NCBI GenBank assembly: GCA_037447655.1 | Contig: JBBHKE010000522.1 | Location: 1-54,303 of the forward strand | Direction: 5' to 3' | From: Zygnema cylindricum | Lineage: Eukaryota; Streptophyta; Zygnematophyceae; Zygnematales; Zygnemataceae | Length of the DNA: 54,303 bases | In this document: one piece after another, positions 1-11,207 of the stretch | How positions within the stretch are numbered: position 1 is the first letter of the stretch | Layout: each line of letters begins with the position of its first letter | Notes under the pieces: model-generated | What the model saw: only the letters and a program-made list of their open reading frames with translations | The model's database searches: none | Told to the model about the DNA's origin: nothing | Made by a program: the position numbers and the translations under genes

Positions 1-410
1 TTAGAGAGGTATTTAGTACTTTAGGAGACGCGGTTCGTAATTTATAACTTTGACCCGCCGACCACTCTGAGGACCGTACGGCAGAGATTCCACATGCTGA
101 CGTAAGCGTTCTGTCATGCACACGCGTACCAAGTCATAATACGACAAAAAAATTGTAATTTTTGAAGACGCCAATCCATCACGCCAGGTCATTTTTTGGG
201 GTTCCTGTTGTCGAATATAGCGAAAGTCCTTTTCCAGAAATAGTGTGACGAAAGAGCGTTACGAGATTTTTTTCCATTTTTTTTCTGTTGCATTTTGAAA
301 GGTACATATCGTGTGCAAATTATGGGAATTCCGGTGGTTGTCCATCTTGACACGTGGCTTAATTAATCCCACGTGTCACGACTCCTTTTTTTCTGTAGCT
401 GGCAACCCAC
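1..410. other. Intergenic; repeat block shared with 18.2 kb
   Basis: No gene is seen. Positions about 20-120 resemble 18175-18290: GACGCGGTTCGT / ACACGTGGTTCGTGT, then CGCCGACCACT and CCGTACGGC(A/G)GAGATT. This marks a dispersed repeat whose limits I cannot set. Confidence 0.5.
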
Positions 411-413
411 TTA

Positions 414-1133
414 GGGTGACGTTCCATTAGGCGAAAAGTGGGATTCGTTACTGGACGCCGTACGTTTTCGTACAGTGCCGTACAGAGTCATACCATTTTT
501 TTTTGTTGTCAGACGAAACATCGTTACTGGAAAGCTGTCGGGAAGCTCCAATGATGTAGGGGTAATTCTTGACGGTTGGATGTTTCACATTTTGAGATCC
601 ACGAAGCAATCGAGCACATCATATAGTGGGCCCCAACTCTCCTCGCCCACTAGATGATTTCCATTGGTACACGGGAAAAGTGAAAAAAATATCTACGTTG
701 TACAAGCGATCGCAGGCCTGCACGTCGTACATGCCATGTGCCTCCTGCCACGTTGAATGGAGGTCAGGTGAAAATATCCTCGCACGCTCCGACTGGCATC
801 CACCGACATTCAAAGTTTGCCGCGACCTTCAAGGTTTGTCGCGTCTTTTTGCCATTCTGTTTCGAAATTTTGATTTCCATTTTCAAAATCAAAATCTAGC
901 CAAAAATTTTATGTACGAATCATTAATTACCTCCGGTGGTACAGAAATTTCGTACAGATATTCCGTTAATACATTTTTTTAAAGATTTTTAGAATCTGGA
1001 CTCTAACCTACGTGGCGCCAATCATAATTGAGTAAGGTTTGTTATTAGGCCGACACAATGGAGCGGACTTTAGTAAATGCTGCCAGTAGACTTGTCCGTA
1101 CATCTACTGGGACCGCCTAATGGAACGTCACCC
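414..1133. mobile_element. Harbinger-type MITE (720 bp) with TTA target duplication
   Basis: It has perfect 20-bp terminal inverted repeats, GGGTGACGTTCCATTAGGCG and its complement, flanked by TTA at 411-413 and 1134-1136. A 3-bp TTA TSD is diagnostic of PIF/Harbinger. It has no coding capacity. Both ends match the termini of the transposase-bearing element at 41379-44547, so it is an internal deletion derivative of that family. Confidence 0.9.
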
Positions 1134-1136
1134 TTA

Positions 1137-2258
1137 GTCGAGGGAAACATCCGACGGTCAGGGGTTACCTCCCAGACCTTCGGAGAGTATTGGCAAGACT
1201 CTATGTAATGTTCTTCGCCTATAAAAACAAAATAAGAGGTTTGTTTTGGTACGGATAAGCGTGGATTTATGCAAACTATAGTACTGTACTGTACCCTACT
1301 TTTCGTCTGATGGAACGCCACCCTAGTTATTGCGCCGCTTGACTCACGATGTTTTTAAATGGCTAAAAACTGAAATTTCGATTGAAAAAGTCAAAAAGAC
1401 AAACGAAATTCTATGCATCCTACAGATGAGCCCAGTTGGAAAATCCGGCAGCTGACGGCGCGGTTGACGGCGGACGCTGGCCGTCAGGAGTCTCTGTGCA
1501 ATTTCAAAAAAGATACGCGCAGCCTGGAGCTGACGTGGCAAAGCAATAATTTTGCGATATGTTCACTGTATCCGGAGATTCAGTACGAAAATGAATCTTC
1601 TCAACACTTTTATGGTAACCCCACAGTTTCCGCAAGATTCAGTACGGAAACAAATCCAGCTAATCATATCTAGAGAACCGGCCAAAACTTCACCGCTACA
1701 CTCTTTTCACCTGCATTTAAATAGACGTCACCTTTTCCGACTTAGCAGTTAATATTTTAGCCAGCCGCGGGAAACGTCTATTTACGACGTCTATTTTTAT
1801 GTCCAAATTTCCGACGACGTTTGACACGATTCGCCATACTTTTGCGTTACCATCCAACGCTGAACGTGATTGGTCCATCTTCTCCAAGGACGGAGAGTGA
1901 ACGAGAGAATCGCGTCGAGATTATGAATCGGACGGCTCAGATTACTTCCAGAAATTGCCTGGGTAAAAAGCCACAGGTTGCAGCCGTCGTTTTGACACGA
2001 ACGGTCGTCTTGAACGCCGTCAGTATCTTACAAACGAGAAAAGAGATAACGGGACTACGCGACGGCCGTCCCAATCGCCGTCACAAAATATTCTACTGTC
2101 AAAAGATACGAGCAGATACGATCAAATTTGGTCTCACGCGAAAGGCTCCCCGTCATCAAAGCCTGCAGGATTACCGCCGGATTCTCGACAAAAACGAGAA
2201 GTCAATCACACGTCTGCCAAGCTACTGTCCTTTTCTGTACGAAACAAAGGTATTTAAC
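1137..2258. other. Intergenic, no recognisable gene
   Basis: It contains a second Harbinger-like right terminus (TGGAACGCCACCCT, 1311-1324) with no clear partner. The longest open frame (1821-2273, plus strand, 150 residues) has no recognisable motif and runs into the neighbouring MITE, so I do not call it a gene. Confidence 0.5.
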
Positions 2259-2940
2259 ATAGTTCAAAAGTAGGTGACCGTACGCCCATACAATATGCCT
2301 ATTGTACGCAAAACATACAATATGCCCTTAAGACCCATATTGTATTGGCCGCAAAATGAAATAAAATAGGGACAGGGTTGAGTTGCACATCGATCGATAG
2401 AGAATTAAACGACATGTCTAAATTTTGAAAAAAAATCGGACAAAAAAAAAAAATTCTGGGAGTTTTGAGGGACTTTTAATTTAAACCGTCAGATTCGGAC
2501 GATCGGACGGTCGCTAATCAAAGTAGGTGATTTTAAAAAGATCACATGAAAAGCCCATAGCACAACTTACGAAAGGACAATCTGTCATATTAGCGTCTTC
2601 AATTTTGAGGGCCACACTAAATAAAGCCTTAAATTGACCAACCAGGCAGTATGGGACGATAAAAAAAAAAAAATGCCACACTGCCAAAAAAATTACCAAA
2701 ACCTACGGACCAACCCCGTTGGTGGCTTTTCCCACGGAATGTCATCCTACGCCGTGTCAGTTCGCTAAAAAAAATCGTCCGGCGGCGTGCGCTGTACTTT
2801 GATCTTACGTCAGATTCGGACGTTCGTACAGGAGTGTGCACGAAGCACACACATACAGTATGCCTACGTTGCGCGAGTTTTGTGCAAAGTTTTGTGCGCC
2901 TACCAAAGGCCTACCATAAAAAAACCTACTTTTGAACTAT
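2259..2940. mobile_element. MITE family X, copy 1
   Basis: 682 bp with perfect 16-bp inverted termini ATAGTTCAAAAGTAGG / CCTACTTTTGAACTAT. Internal family blocks are CATACAATATGCC, AAGACCCATATTGTATTGG, a TTTCATTTTGCGGCC block, GATCACATGAAAAGCCCATA and GCGCCTACCAAAGGCCTACC. It has no coding capacity. I could not identify a clear TSD, so the superfamily is open. Confidence 0.75.
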
Positions 2941-2970
2941 GGCATTTAATGCCGGCATCTAAAGCTGCTT

Positions 2971-3655
2971 GGTTTCACGACAAAAGCGCATGTGTCAAGA
3001 AAAGTACAGTAAATGTAAAAATATAGATTGCCATATCCATTCTGATGCGAACTGGAATCCCACAAGGATTATAAAGGTACACCTCACGCATTTATGACAA
3101 AGGTACCTTAGTGGTCAGGACGTACATGAAAGTACAGATTCTCCAGCTGTATGATTCGCTTGTAGATTCGACAAGCAATCATCGGCGCGACAAACTGTAC
3201 CGTAACTCAGCAATCGCTTTTTGTTTTTAGTGAAGATTCAACGTACTGGTGGTTTGCGAGTGTTCCTATGTCCAAAAACAGAAGCAATCATAATAGCTTT
3301 GTATTATTATGACATTTATATATTTCAATGAAGTTGCGGAAATGATGACAGCGTGCGTCATTCTGGCTGGCCACAAGAGAACACGTCCGATCGTACAAAA
3401 AAGTACAGTCAGCATACACACGAGTACGAATTTGTTAAAGTTGTGGTAAGATTTGAGGACCAATCCGTTGACTATTTCTGATTTGCGAGAAAATTGACGG
3501 TTACATTTTTGCCGCGGTGGTTAATGTCGGCTGTCATACGAACATAAAATGACACGGGCATCCTGAAGTTACGGTAGTTAAACTGGACAGCGACCACATG
3601 TAAGTAAAAGTGTTGCGCTTAAGCCACGTCCGAAATCAGTGAACATAAACGCGTG
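2971..3655. repeat. Dispersed repeat Y, copy 1 (uninterrupted)
   Basis: About 685 bp collinear with 18483-20522. Shared blocks include GATTCGCTTGTAGATTCGAC, GGCGCGACAAACTG, GTCATTCTGGCTGGCCACAA, AAGTACAGTCAGCATACACA and ACAGCGACCACATGTAA. It lacks the two insertions found in copy 2 and so preserves their empty target sites (AAAGGTACACC near 3073-3083 and TAAGTAAAAGTGTTGC near 3602-3616). No coding is seen. Confidence 0.8.
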
Positions 3656-3844
3656 AAGTATTTCATTAGTTGAATTCTATCCATAGTTGTTCAATTCACA
3701 TATTACGCACGCATCAAACTCACGAATCCTACTTACAATGCGCATCGAACAATAATGAATTGTTAATAAAATGCGTACCCGATCGTACATTTTCGACTTT
3801 TGAAGTGTTCGTCTATACCGCACTTTTTTAGTGTTATTTACAAG

Positions 3845-4145
3845 GGGGTTTAAGGTTGTTAAGGTAAATTTCCGTACATTCCTATATATTTAATACAATT
3901 GCCTTACATTTTCCGTACATTTATGTACAATGTCCTTATATTTTTGTACTTTTTAAGGTTATTTAAGGGGGGATTTAGAGTTGTTAGGGTACATTTTCAT
4001 ACATTCCCGTATATTTTAGTACAACTGCCTTACATTTTTCGTAATTTTAGGGTTTTTTTTGTACACTTTTCAAATGATTCCATACATTTTCGTATATATT
4101 CTGTACTTTTTATATTTTTTTAGGATTTTTTAAGGTTTATTTAAG
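3845..4145. repeat. AT-rich tandem duplication with GTAC-rich units
   Basis: Two to three degenerate units of about 135 bp share the pattern GTTGTTA(A/G)GGTA, TTCC(T/C)(A/G)TATATTT, ACAA(T/C)TGCCTTACATTTT and TTTAAGG(T/G)TATTTAAGGGG. No coding is seen. Confidence 0.6.
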
Positions 4146-4944
4146 GGGACACCCGTAAAATTTCCGTAATTTTTTGCGTACTAAATAAAAATATTTGAAA
4201 TTTAGGAAAAGTATAAAGTCGACGAATACTACGTAAAAATCCTAAAAAAATCCAAATAAGTACAAATTGAACAACTATGATTTCGTCCTTTTCCACAGAG
4301 GTAAGGCAGTAATTCCATCAATACTCAAGTCAATATAGGTAGTACAAACCACTAGGCTTCAATGTACTTTCATAATGATCATATATATTGTTTCTCAACC
4401 ATAAAAATTCAATAGAACGGTGGATATATTGATAAAATATCCACAAAAATAGATAGGGTGATAATAAATCAACGGTGGGAAATGGTACGAATTGTTTTTA
4501 TTTTTCGATGATGTGGTTTTTTACACTGCCCATCGCCATTATAATTTACCACTCTATTTTTGGGTCAGTGTGATTTTCACTAATATTTGTAAACTGATGT
4601 TATTAAAACCATGTAGTTAACTGATAAGTTATTGTTAAAAAAAAGAGTTGGTAAACCCATCTTAGAACACGAAAAAGAACGACGAAAATGAAGAATTGGT
4701 AGGCGAAATGAGAAAACTGTGTGAAACAAACTAAGACGTAGAGAAAGGGCGCGCCAAACAAAGACAATCAAAGAAGCGGCAGTCACAAAATTAATGGCAT
4801 AATACAACATCCAAATCTGCACTACCTCACCCAACCACAAACTTAAAGATCCACTAAAACACCTTAAATGAACCAAACTCAAGGGAACACGTTGACAAGG
4901 TTTCGAAACACATTGAAGGTCTAAAGCAGCGATAGTCGATCGAA
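4146..4944. other. Intergenic, nothing recognised
   Basis: AT-rich sequence without a gene-like frame or recognisable repeat. The minus-strand frame at 5176-4580 exists only because the adjacent minisatellite is open in that frame. Confidence 0.5.
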
Positions 4945-7185
4945 ATCCCTCAATTCGTTCACTCCCTCCCTCCATTCCTACGCTCCCTCCCTCAATTCCC
5001 TCCCTCCATCCCTCACCCCTCCCTACATTCTCACCCTCTATTCCCTTCCTCCCCCCTTTCACTCCCTCCCGCCATTCCCTCACTCCCTCCCAACATTCCC
5101 TCCCTCCCTCCCTCCATTCCCTCTCTCCGTCCCTCCATTCCCTCGCTGCCTCCCTCCGTTCCCCCCTTCCCTCCATTCCCTCTTCACCCCCTTCGCCATT
5201 CTCTCACTCCCTCCCATCGTTCCCTCCCTCCATTCCCTCACTCTCTCCCTCCATTCCCTCTATCCCTCTATTCGTTCCCTCCCTCCCTCCGTTCCCTCAC
5301 ACCCTCCCTCTTTTCACTTCCTCCCTCCATTCCCTCACTCTCTCCATCTATTCCCTCCATCCCTCTATCCGTTCCCTCCGTCCCTCCCTCCGTTCCCTCA
5401 CACCCTCCCTCTTTTCACTTCCTCCCTCCATTCCCTCACTCCCTCTGCCCCTACACTCCCTCCCTCCATTCCCTCCCACTAGTCACTCCCTCCCTCCATT
5501 CCCTCCCTCTATTCCCTCCCTCCCTCCATTCCCTCCCTCTATTCCATCACACTCTCTCTCCAACCACTAACTCCCTCCCTTCACTCCCTCCAGCCATTCC
5601 CTCACTCCCTTCCAACACTTCCTCTTTCCCTCCCTCCATTTACTCCCTCCCACATTACATTCCTCCCTCTCTCCGTTCCCTCCCTCCTAGCGTTCCCTCC
5701 ATCCCTCCCTCCATTCCCTCACGCCCTCCCTCCCTTCACTCCCTTCCTCACTTCACTCCCTCCCTCCCTTCAACCCCTCCCTCCATTCCCTCCCTCAATT
5801 CCCTCTCTCCATCCCCTTACTCCCTCCCTCTATTCCTTCACTCAATCCCTCCACTCTTTGGCGTCCTCCCTTCATTCCCTCCCTCCACTCGTTCACTCCC
5901 TCCCTCTCTTCACTCCCTCCCTCCAATCCCTCCCGCTATTCCCTCCCTCCATCCCACTACTCCCTCCCTCTTTTCTCTTAGTCACTCCATCACTCCCTCC
6001 CTCCGTTCACTTACTCCCTCCCTCCATTCGCTCCCTCAGTTCCCTCCCTCCATCACCTCACTCTCTCCTTCTATTTCCTCGCTCCCTCCCTCTGTCCTCT
6101 AACTCCCTCCCTTCACTCCCTCCCTCCATTCCCTCACTCCCTCTCTCCTTTCACTCCCTTCCTCCCTCCATTCACTCCCTCCCTCCATTCCCTCACTCCC
6201 TCCCTCCATTCCCTCACTCCCTTCCTCCATTCTCTCGCTACCTCCTTTCCCTTCCTCCCTCCCTCCCTTTCTCCATCCCTTCCCTCCCTTTGCAACCTTC
6301 CTCCGTTCTCTCACTCCCTCCCTTCGCTCCTTCGCTCCCTCCCCCCGTTCCCTAGCTCCCTCACTCCCTCGCTCCCTCGCTCCCTCCCTCCTCCCTTGCT
6401 CCTTCTCCTCACTCCCTTCCCTTCCTCCCTCGCTCCCTCCCCTCCCTCCCTCCCTCCTCTCGCTCCCTCGCACCCTCCCCTCGCTCCCTCCATCCCTCTT
6501 TCCCCTTGTTTCTTCCCTCCCCTTCCCCTCGCTCCCTCCCTCCCTTTCTCCCCTCGCTCCCTCCCTCCCTCCCCTGGCGCCCTCCCCCCCCCCCTCCCTT
6601 TCTCCCTCCCCTGCTCCCTTACAACCCCGCGCTCCCGCCCTACATCCCTTCACTCCCTCCCTCCATCCCCTCGCTTCCTCTCTCCCTACCTCTCTCCTTT
6701 CCCTCCGTCCTTCCCTCCATTCCCACACTTCCTCCTTCCATTCCCACACTCACTCCCTCCATCCCCTCACTCTCCCCCTCACTCTCCCCCTCCATTCCCT
6801 CACTCCCTCCCTCCAATCCCATCCTCCCTCCCTCCATTCCCTCTCTCCCACAAGATATTCCCTCCATCCCTCTATCCTTTCATTCCCTCCCTCCATTCCT
6901 ACACTCCCTCCCTCCTTCTCGACACTCCCTCATTCCATTCCCACACTCCCTCATTCCATTCCCACACTCTTTCCCTCCATTCCCACACTCCCTCCCTCCA
7001 TTCCCTCACTCCCTCTCTCCATTTCCTCACTCCCTCGCTCCTTTCACTCCCTCCCTCAATTCACTCCTTTTCCTCCCTCCCTCCCTCCATTCCCTCCTTT
7101 CCCTCCCTCCATTCCCTCTCTCCATTCCATCCTTTCCCTCCCTCCATTCCCTCACTCCCTCTTTGCCTCCCTCTATTCACTCTAC
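4945..7185. repeat. 2.2-kb polypyrimidine minisatellite (CTCCCTCCATTC-type)
   Basis: More than two kilobases of almost uninterrupted C/T on the plus strand with sparse A and G, built from degenerate 12- to 20-bp words such as CTCCCTCCATTCCCTCA. The array is open in several frames on both strands, giving artefactual Ser/Pro/Leu-rich (plus) and Glu/Gly/Arg-rich (minus) open frames at 5858-6355, 6396-7226, 6506-7195 and 6749-6099. None has a non-repeat domain. Confidence 0.95.
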
Positions 7186-7398
7186 TAGCAATTAGAGTTG
7201 TGGGTGCTGGTTTGCAAAATTTATAGTTCCAAAATATTTGTCATATTAGAAATACGGTGATCACACAAGCTTCATGTCGAGGGCGAATCTTAAAACTTTA
7301 TTTGTAACTTCTGACTTTATACTTGATTACTAAAAAAAAGGGAGCTTTATCGAGAAAGTTCCATGGGGAACTATCTTGTGTATAGTTTATTTGTTGAA

Positions 7399-9050
7399 GG
7401 CATCGTCTCTCTCAACCGACACAATTCACATTTGACAGCCATATTACAAAAAAGACCATTCACATTGGAAATGAAACACCTTTGAACGCCATTCACTTTA
7501 TCTTATTGAAATGAAAAAAAAATATATATAATAATAGAGAGGATTCATAAACCCTAAAAACTTATAGGTCGGCTTCTTCACATCACTACAAAGGGCTATT
7601 GATATTTATGTATTTTCTAGGTCTGAATTAGGATAGAAAAAGGCAGAGGCGGTAGCCCCCTCACTTGTTGTAGTCACTAAAGGCTGGATAGGGAGATAGA
7701 GTTATGGCTGCCTAGGTCCTCCAGAGAAGATAGGGGGTAAATTAGGTAGATTTACCAAAAAGGTGCTTGACGGACCGAGGAATTGATCCTGGTACCTACC
7801 GTCCGTGAAACCACCCGTACGGTTTGATATTAATTTAAATATTTACAAGTAGAGATTTCTATTTAATTGGATTTTGGGTTTATAGGGCGTAGAAACAATT
7901 GTACTTTAAGTACCAGACGAAACAAATAGTACGGACATTTGTTTCGACGGTTCTTATTAAATGACGATATAAATCGGACGGCCGTGGTTAGTGTCGGCTT
8001 CGCGGAAAGGACAATTTGGCGGTTTGCGGACGTCGCCACACCGGATGACACAAGGGTAACATCATACGAGTTTACGGAATCTCCGGAACGGAAGACAACA
8101 TATTCAGATGTGACAAATGTCTCATTGTGGCTGTGTCGTACAATGTCCGTACAGAAAGTACTTCGGCACCTGTACTTTCCTATACAGTACAGTCCTGTAA
8201 TTGGTCATTATTAAATGTCAGACTTCATCGACGGCCAAGGTGCAAGCCGGAATTCCGGAATGGCCACCTTCGCGTTTTCTGCCGTGGCATGACATGGCAC
8301 CACGTGGCAAGATAAAATTGGGAAGCGGGAATCTCGAGGAGCATACGGACGAATCCGGAGGAGACAAGCGTCCACTTGTTGGTCTTGACGTGCACAGGCC
8401 GTACAGAGAGGACATCGATCGTAGTACCTTTTTGTACGGTAGAGTCATGTGATTGGTTCGTACCTCAATACTAGGGCGCTTAAAGAGGGGTTTTAAGACT
8501 TAGATTATTTTGGTAGATAGTTATTTTGGTAGATAGCCGCCTCTCCCAGAGAGCATCTTGTATAAAACGGCAAACTTTGGCCAGCCATAACTATCAACTC
8601 AGTTAACCAAATTCAGTGTTTTTTTTTGCTGCGCACTCAAGGGAGTCCAGGCTACACAGGGGTGTAGTCAGTCAGAGTGTTTGTCTGGCAAGGTGGTTGC
8701 ATTGCTAAGGGAAAGTCAAAGTGAGGAATGTTATCCAAAACCCATATTCTAACTTTGCATTTTGTGGTGGAACTGAGCACACATAAAGTCTTATTTCACA
8801 AGGGTGAAGTTGTAATGGGGTTCTGATTGTAAAAGGGTCAATCATTTGGGTTTATATAGACTTGGAGTCGGCCCTTTCTATATTAGCTTCTTTGGATCTG
8901 CGAATTTTGTGTGGCAATGGAGCCCATAGAATTTCAAGGGCAATAAGTCACCTCGTCATCCTCATGACCAATGATATCTGGCTACCAGGTGATGACGTAA
9001 GCAACGTACTCATTTCCGTCAATATCCCAAGCACAATAGACTTGAATGGT
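7399..9050 (-). pseudogene. Diverged duplicate of GSA intron 2 / exon 2, split by a solo LTR
   Basis: Two blocks, about 7399-7596 and 8937-9050, align in order with the GSA interval 29375-29745, which covers the 5' part of intron 2 and most of exon 2. The exon block keeps recognisable stretches such as ATTTCCGTCAATATCCCAAG (shared with 29668-29690). It has scattered substitutions, a deletion of about 50 bp in the intron part and a deletion in the exon part. Because intron sequence is present, this is a DNA-level copy, not a processed pseudogene. It lies in the same orientation as the real gene, about 20 kb away. The reading frame is not intact and no splice context survives. The 1,340 bp between the blocks is a solo LTR. 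Confidence 0.85.
7597..8936 (+). mobile_element. Solo LTR A, related to the Copia LTR, inside the GSA fragment
   Basis: The 1,340-bp sequence begins TATTGA (TGTTGA in the intact Copia LTR) and ends AGAATTTCA, as the Copia LTR does. It is flanked by a perfect 5-bp repeat AGGGC at 7592-7596 and 8937-8941. Internally it shares the CTCTC...AGAGAGC block, a TATA-like TATAAAACGG at 8561, then the CCAGCCATAACT and CAAATTCAGTG blocks with the LTR at 34633-35522. It is longer and much more diverged than that LTR. No internal retroelement coding remains, so it is most simply an LTR-LTR recombination product. Confidence 0.85.
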
Positions 9051-9160
9051 TCTCTCTTCTTCTTTTTTTCAACATTTTTCCAATTTACAAAACATTTTTA
9101 AACTCGAGGTAGGTCTATGTGATGTAGTATGTTGACACGTGGTTTCTGACATAATTTCTG

Positions 9161-9475
9161 TTTTTTCCTTTTTGAATTATAGTTTTCCTTTTTGAATTAT
9201 TGTCTTCCTTTTTGAATTATTGTATTCCTTTTTGAATTATTGTCTTCCTTGTTAAATTATTGTCTTCCTTGTTAAATTATTATCTTCCTTTTTGAATTGT
9301 TGTCTTCCTTTTTGAATTGTTGTCTTCTTTTTCGAATTATCGTCTTCCTTTTCGAATTATCGTCTTCCTTTTGGAGTTATTGTCTTCCTTTTTGATTTAT
9401 TGTTTTCATTTTCGAATTATTGTTTTCCTTTTTAATTTATTGTTTTCTGTTTTTTATTTATTGTTTTCCCTTTTT
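9161..9475. repeat. 20-bp tandem array
   Basis: About 15 units of a 20-bp word, CTTCCTTTTTGAATTATTGT, with point differences (TTGAATTGT, TTCGAATTATC, GTTAAATTAT). It lies just downstream of the GSA fragment. No coding is seen. Confidence 0.9.
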
Positions 9476-10208
9476 CTACTAATACTTGTCACATGTCTGT
9501 GTTGGACCTCTTTTTACATATAGTTCGCACTCATTTTTTTTTCCACGCTGTCACCTAAATACACCCATCGCTATAACTTTTAAAATATAACTCCAAATAG
9601 CGTGATTCTTTCGCGGACGTCTACCAATTTTAGTACTCTATAATCATAACACCTAAATACCCATTTATATACAAGTTCGATCCGCTATTACTGTTACACC
9701 CAGAAAAAATAACATACCGGTTATCAGCAGAACCCTACAAATACAAAATATTAGGAATGCGTACCCTCCTATTAAAGCAAATGTACTACTCCGGTTATGG
9801 AAACAAAGGCTTTATGGTTTAGAAAACACATAACCACATTTAAAAATGAAAGGGATATTAAATAAAATGTATCTAAAGCGTTCATTCATATCAATCTAAC
9901 AAAAGACATTAACCAAACTGAAATACGGTGCCATTAATGATTAATAACTTATATATTCGTACTTTAATCACTAAGAATGTCTTTTATTGTTTGCGTCATC
10001 TAAACCATCTTGCCCAAAGCCAATGCATGCGGAGGAGTAAAATTTCCAGCGCATATAATCTACAAAAGCGCGATTTATCGTACTCGGTTCACGATAAGCA
10101 ACACTATTTAAGCTGACGGCGTTGGTATACGTGTGGAAACTATGGTTGACATCCAATGCATCCGCGCCGTACATGTCATTTACATTTAACTTTGACGCCA
10201 AAAGAAAG
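9476..10208. other. Intergenic, AT-rich, nothing recognised
   Basis: No gene or clear repeat unit. ACACCTAAAT(A)-type words recur here and through to 12 kb, which suggests old MITE debris. Confidence 0.4.
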
Positions 10209-11207
10209 TACACCGCGAATGGCTATTAGTGTTGACGACAATGAATCAGCGCACCAAATTTTAACCTTCAAACCTAAAATATAACCAACAACTCTAATAT
10301 TTCTACGTCAATATGGTTATTGCTTGGTTGGCGTTAACACCTCTAATTTGAGTTAAAATTATATAGTGTTGCGCACTTAATGTGTCATTCGGTGCCATAA
10401 ATGACAATAGTGACAGGTATAATTAACGTTTCTGTTTGTCCCCTGTATAGCAAACATGCAGTTAACTATTTGCGCTAAATAAAAATTTACTTTGTATTTT
10501 TCCGTAAAATGAAGTACTTAGCTGTCTTGAACTGTCCTATTTTTCTTGTTTTACTTTTTTTGTACCCTTGTGGTATTCCCATCGCAAGATTTGCATTAAA
10601 GTTTACTTTATACTTTGAGGTCGAAGATCCATCGAGAGACATCTGTAACAGTAAAGTCAACAAAACTGGATGTAATATTATGGACGAGTGGGCATCATGT
10701 AGTGTCTGTAAATAAGTTGTCGTATACGTGTTTGAAATTAAGTGGTACATCGTGAATTGTTATCAACGCTTATTCAGCGGCCCCAAATTTTCACCCTCAC
10801 ACCTAAAATATAATTAATTACTCTACTTGTTTTTTCTACGTTAGTACAACAACTGTTAAATTAATGTTGATATTTATATCGTAAAAACGTACAAAATAAG
10901 TGTCAAATAAAGGCGTCGTTACAAGGAATTGAGTGCGTCGCCAGAGGAAAGCGCACCTGTATTTGATTCCTACTGATAAAGACAAGAGAAAACCATGCAA
11001 ACATGTTATCACATGTTCAATCGTCGAACATGCGAACACAAGTTACACCGTCCAAACTACGAAAACATTGTACCCAAATTAGCGTTATTTAATAAACTAT
11101 AGTAAAAAGTAGATTGGCAAAGGTCGTTGAAGCCAAATTAGAGTTAATAACAATAATTCTATTTTTAAACTAATTACTTTTTAACGCTAATGGCGATTCA
11201 TGATGTA
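10209..11207. mobile_element. Mariner-like MITE, about 1.0 kb (diverged ends)
   Basis: The left end TACACCGCGAATGGCTATTAG and right end TAATGGCGATTCATGATGTA are imperfect inverted repeats of the window-wide TACACCGnGAATCGCTATTAG terminus, with TA at both ends. The interior is AT-rich and holds two copies of a CCAAATTTT(A/C)ACC...CCTAAAATATAA block (about 10246 and 10784). Confidence 0.55.
10509..10715 (+). CDS. Hypothetical 68-residue Cys-rich secreted peptide (doubtful)
   Basis: A small intact frame beginning MKYLAVLNCPIFLVLLFLYP, which reads as a good signal peptide (hydrophobic run about residues 4-26). It is followed by a 42-residue tail containing four cysteines in the second half (ICNSKV...GCNIM...SCSVCK). 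No family is recognised. It lies inside a probable MITE, has no visible intron, TATA or polyadenylation evidence, and an overlapping frame exists on the other strand. It may well be chance. Listed only because signal peptide plus clustered Cys is a recurring pattern of plant secreted peptides. Confidence 0.15.
   Translation: MKYLAVLNCPIFLVLLFLYPCGIPIARFALKFTLYFEVEDPSRDICNSKVNKTGCNIMDEWASCSVCK

Noticed and set aside
1821-2273. 150-residue plus-strand frame as a gene
   Set aside because: No recognisable motif, no splice or promoter support, and its end runs into a family X MITE.
5858-7226. Long Ser/Pro/Leu-rich plus-strand and Glu/Gly/Arg-rich minus-strand open frames
   Set aside because: They are translations of the CTCCCTCCATTC minisatellite, open in several frames at once, with no unique sequence, start context or domain.
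7399-9050. GSA duplicate as a processed (retro)pseudogene
   Set aside because: The copy contains intron 2 sequence contiguous with exon 2 and has no poly(A) tail.
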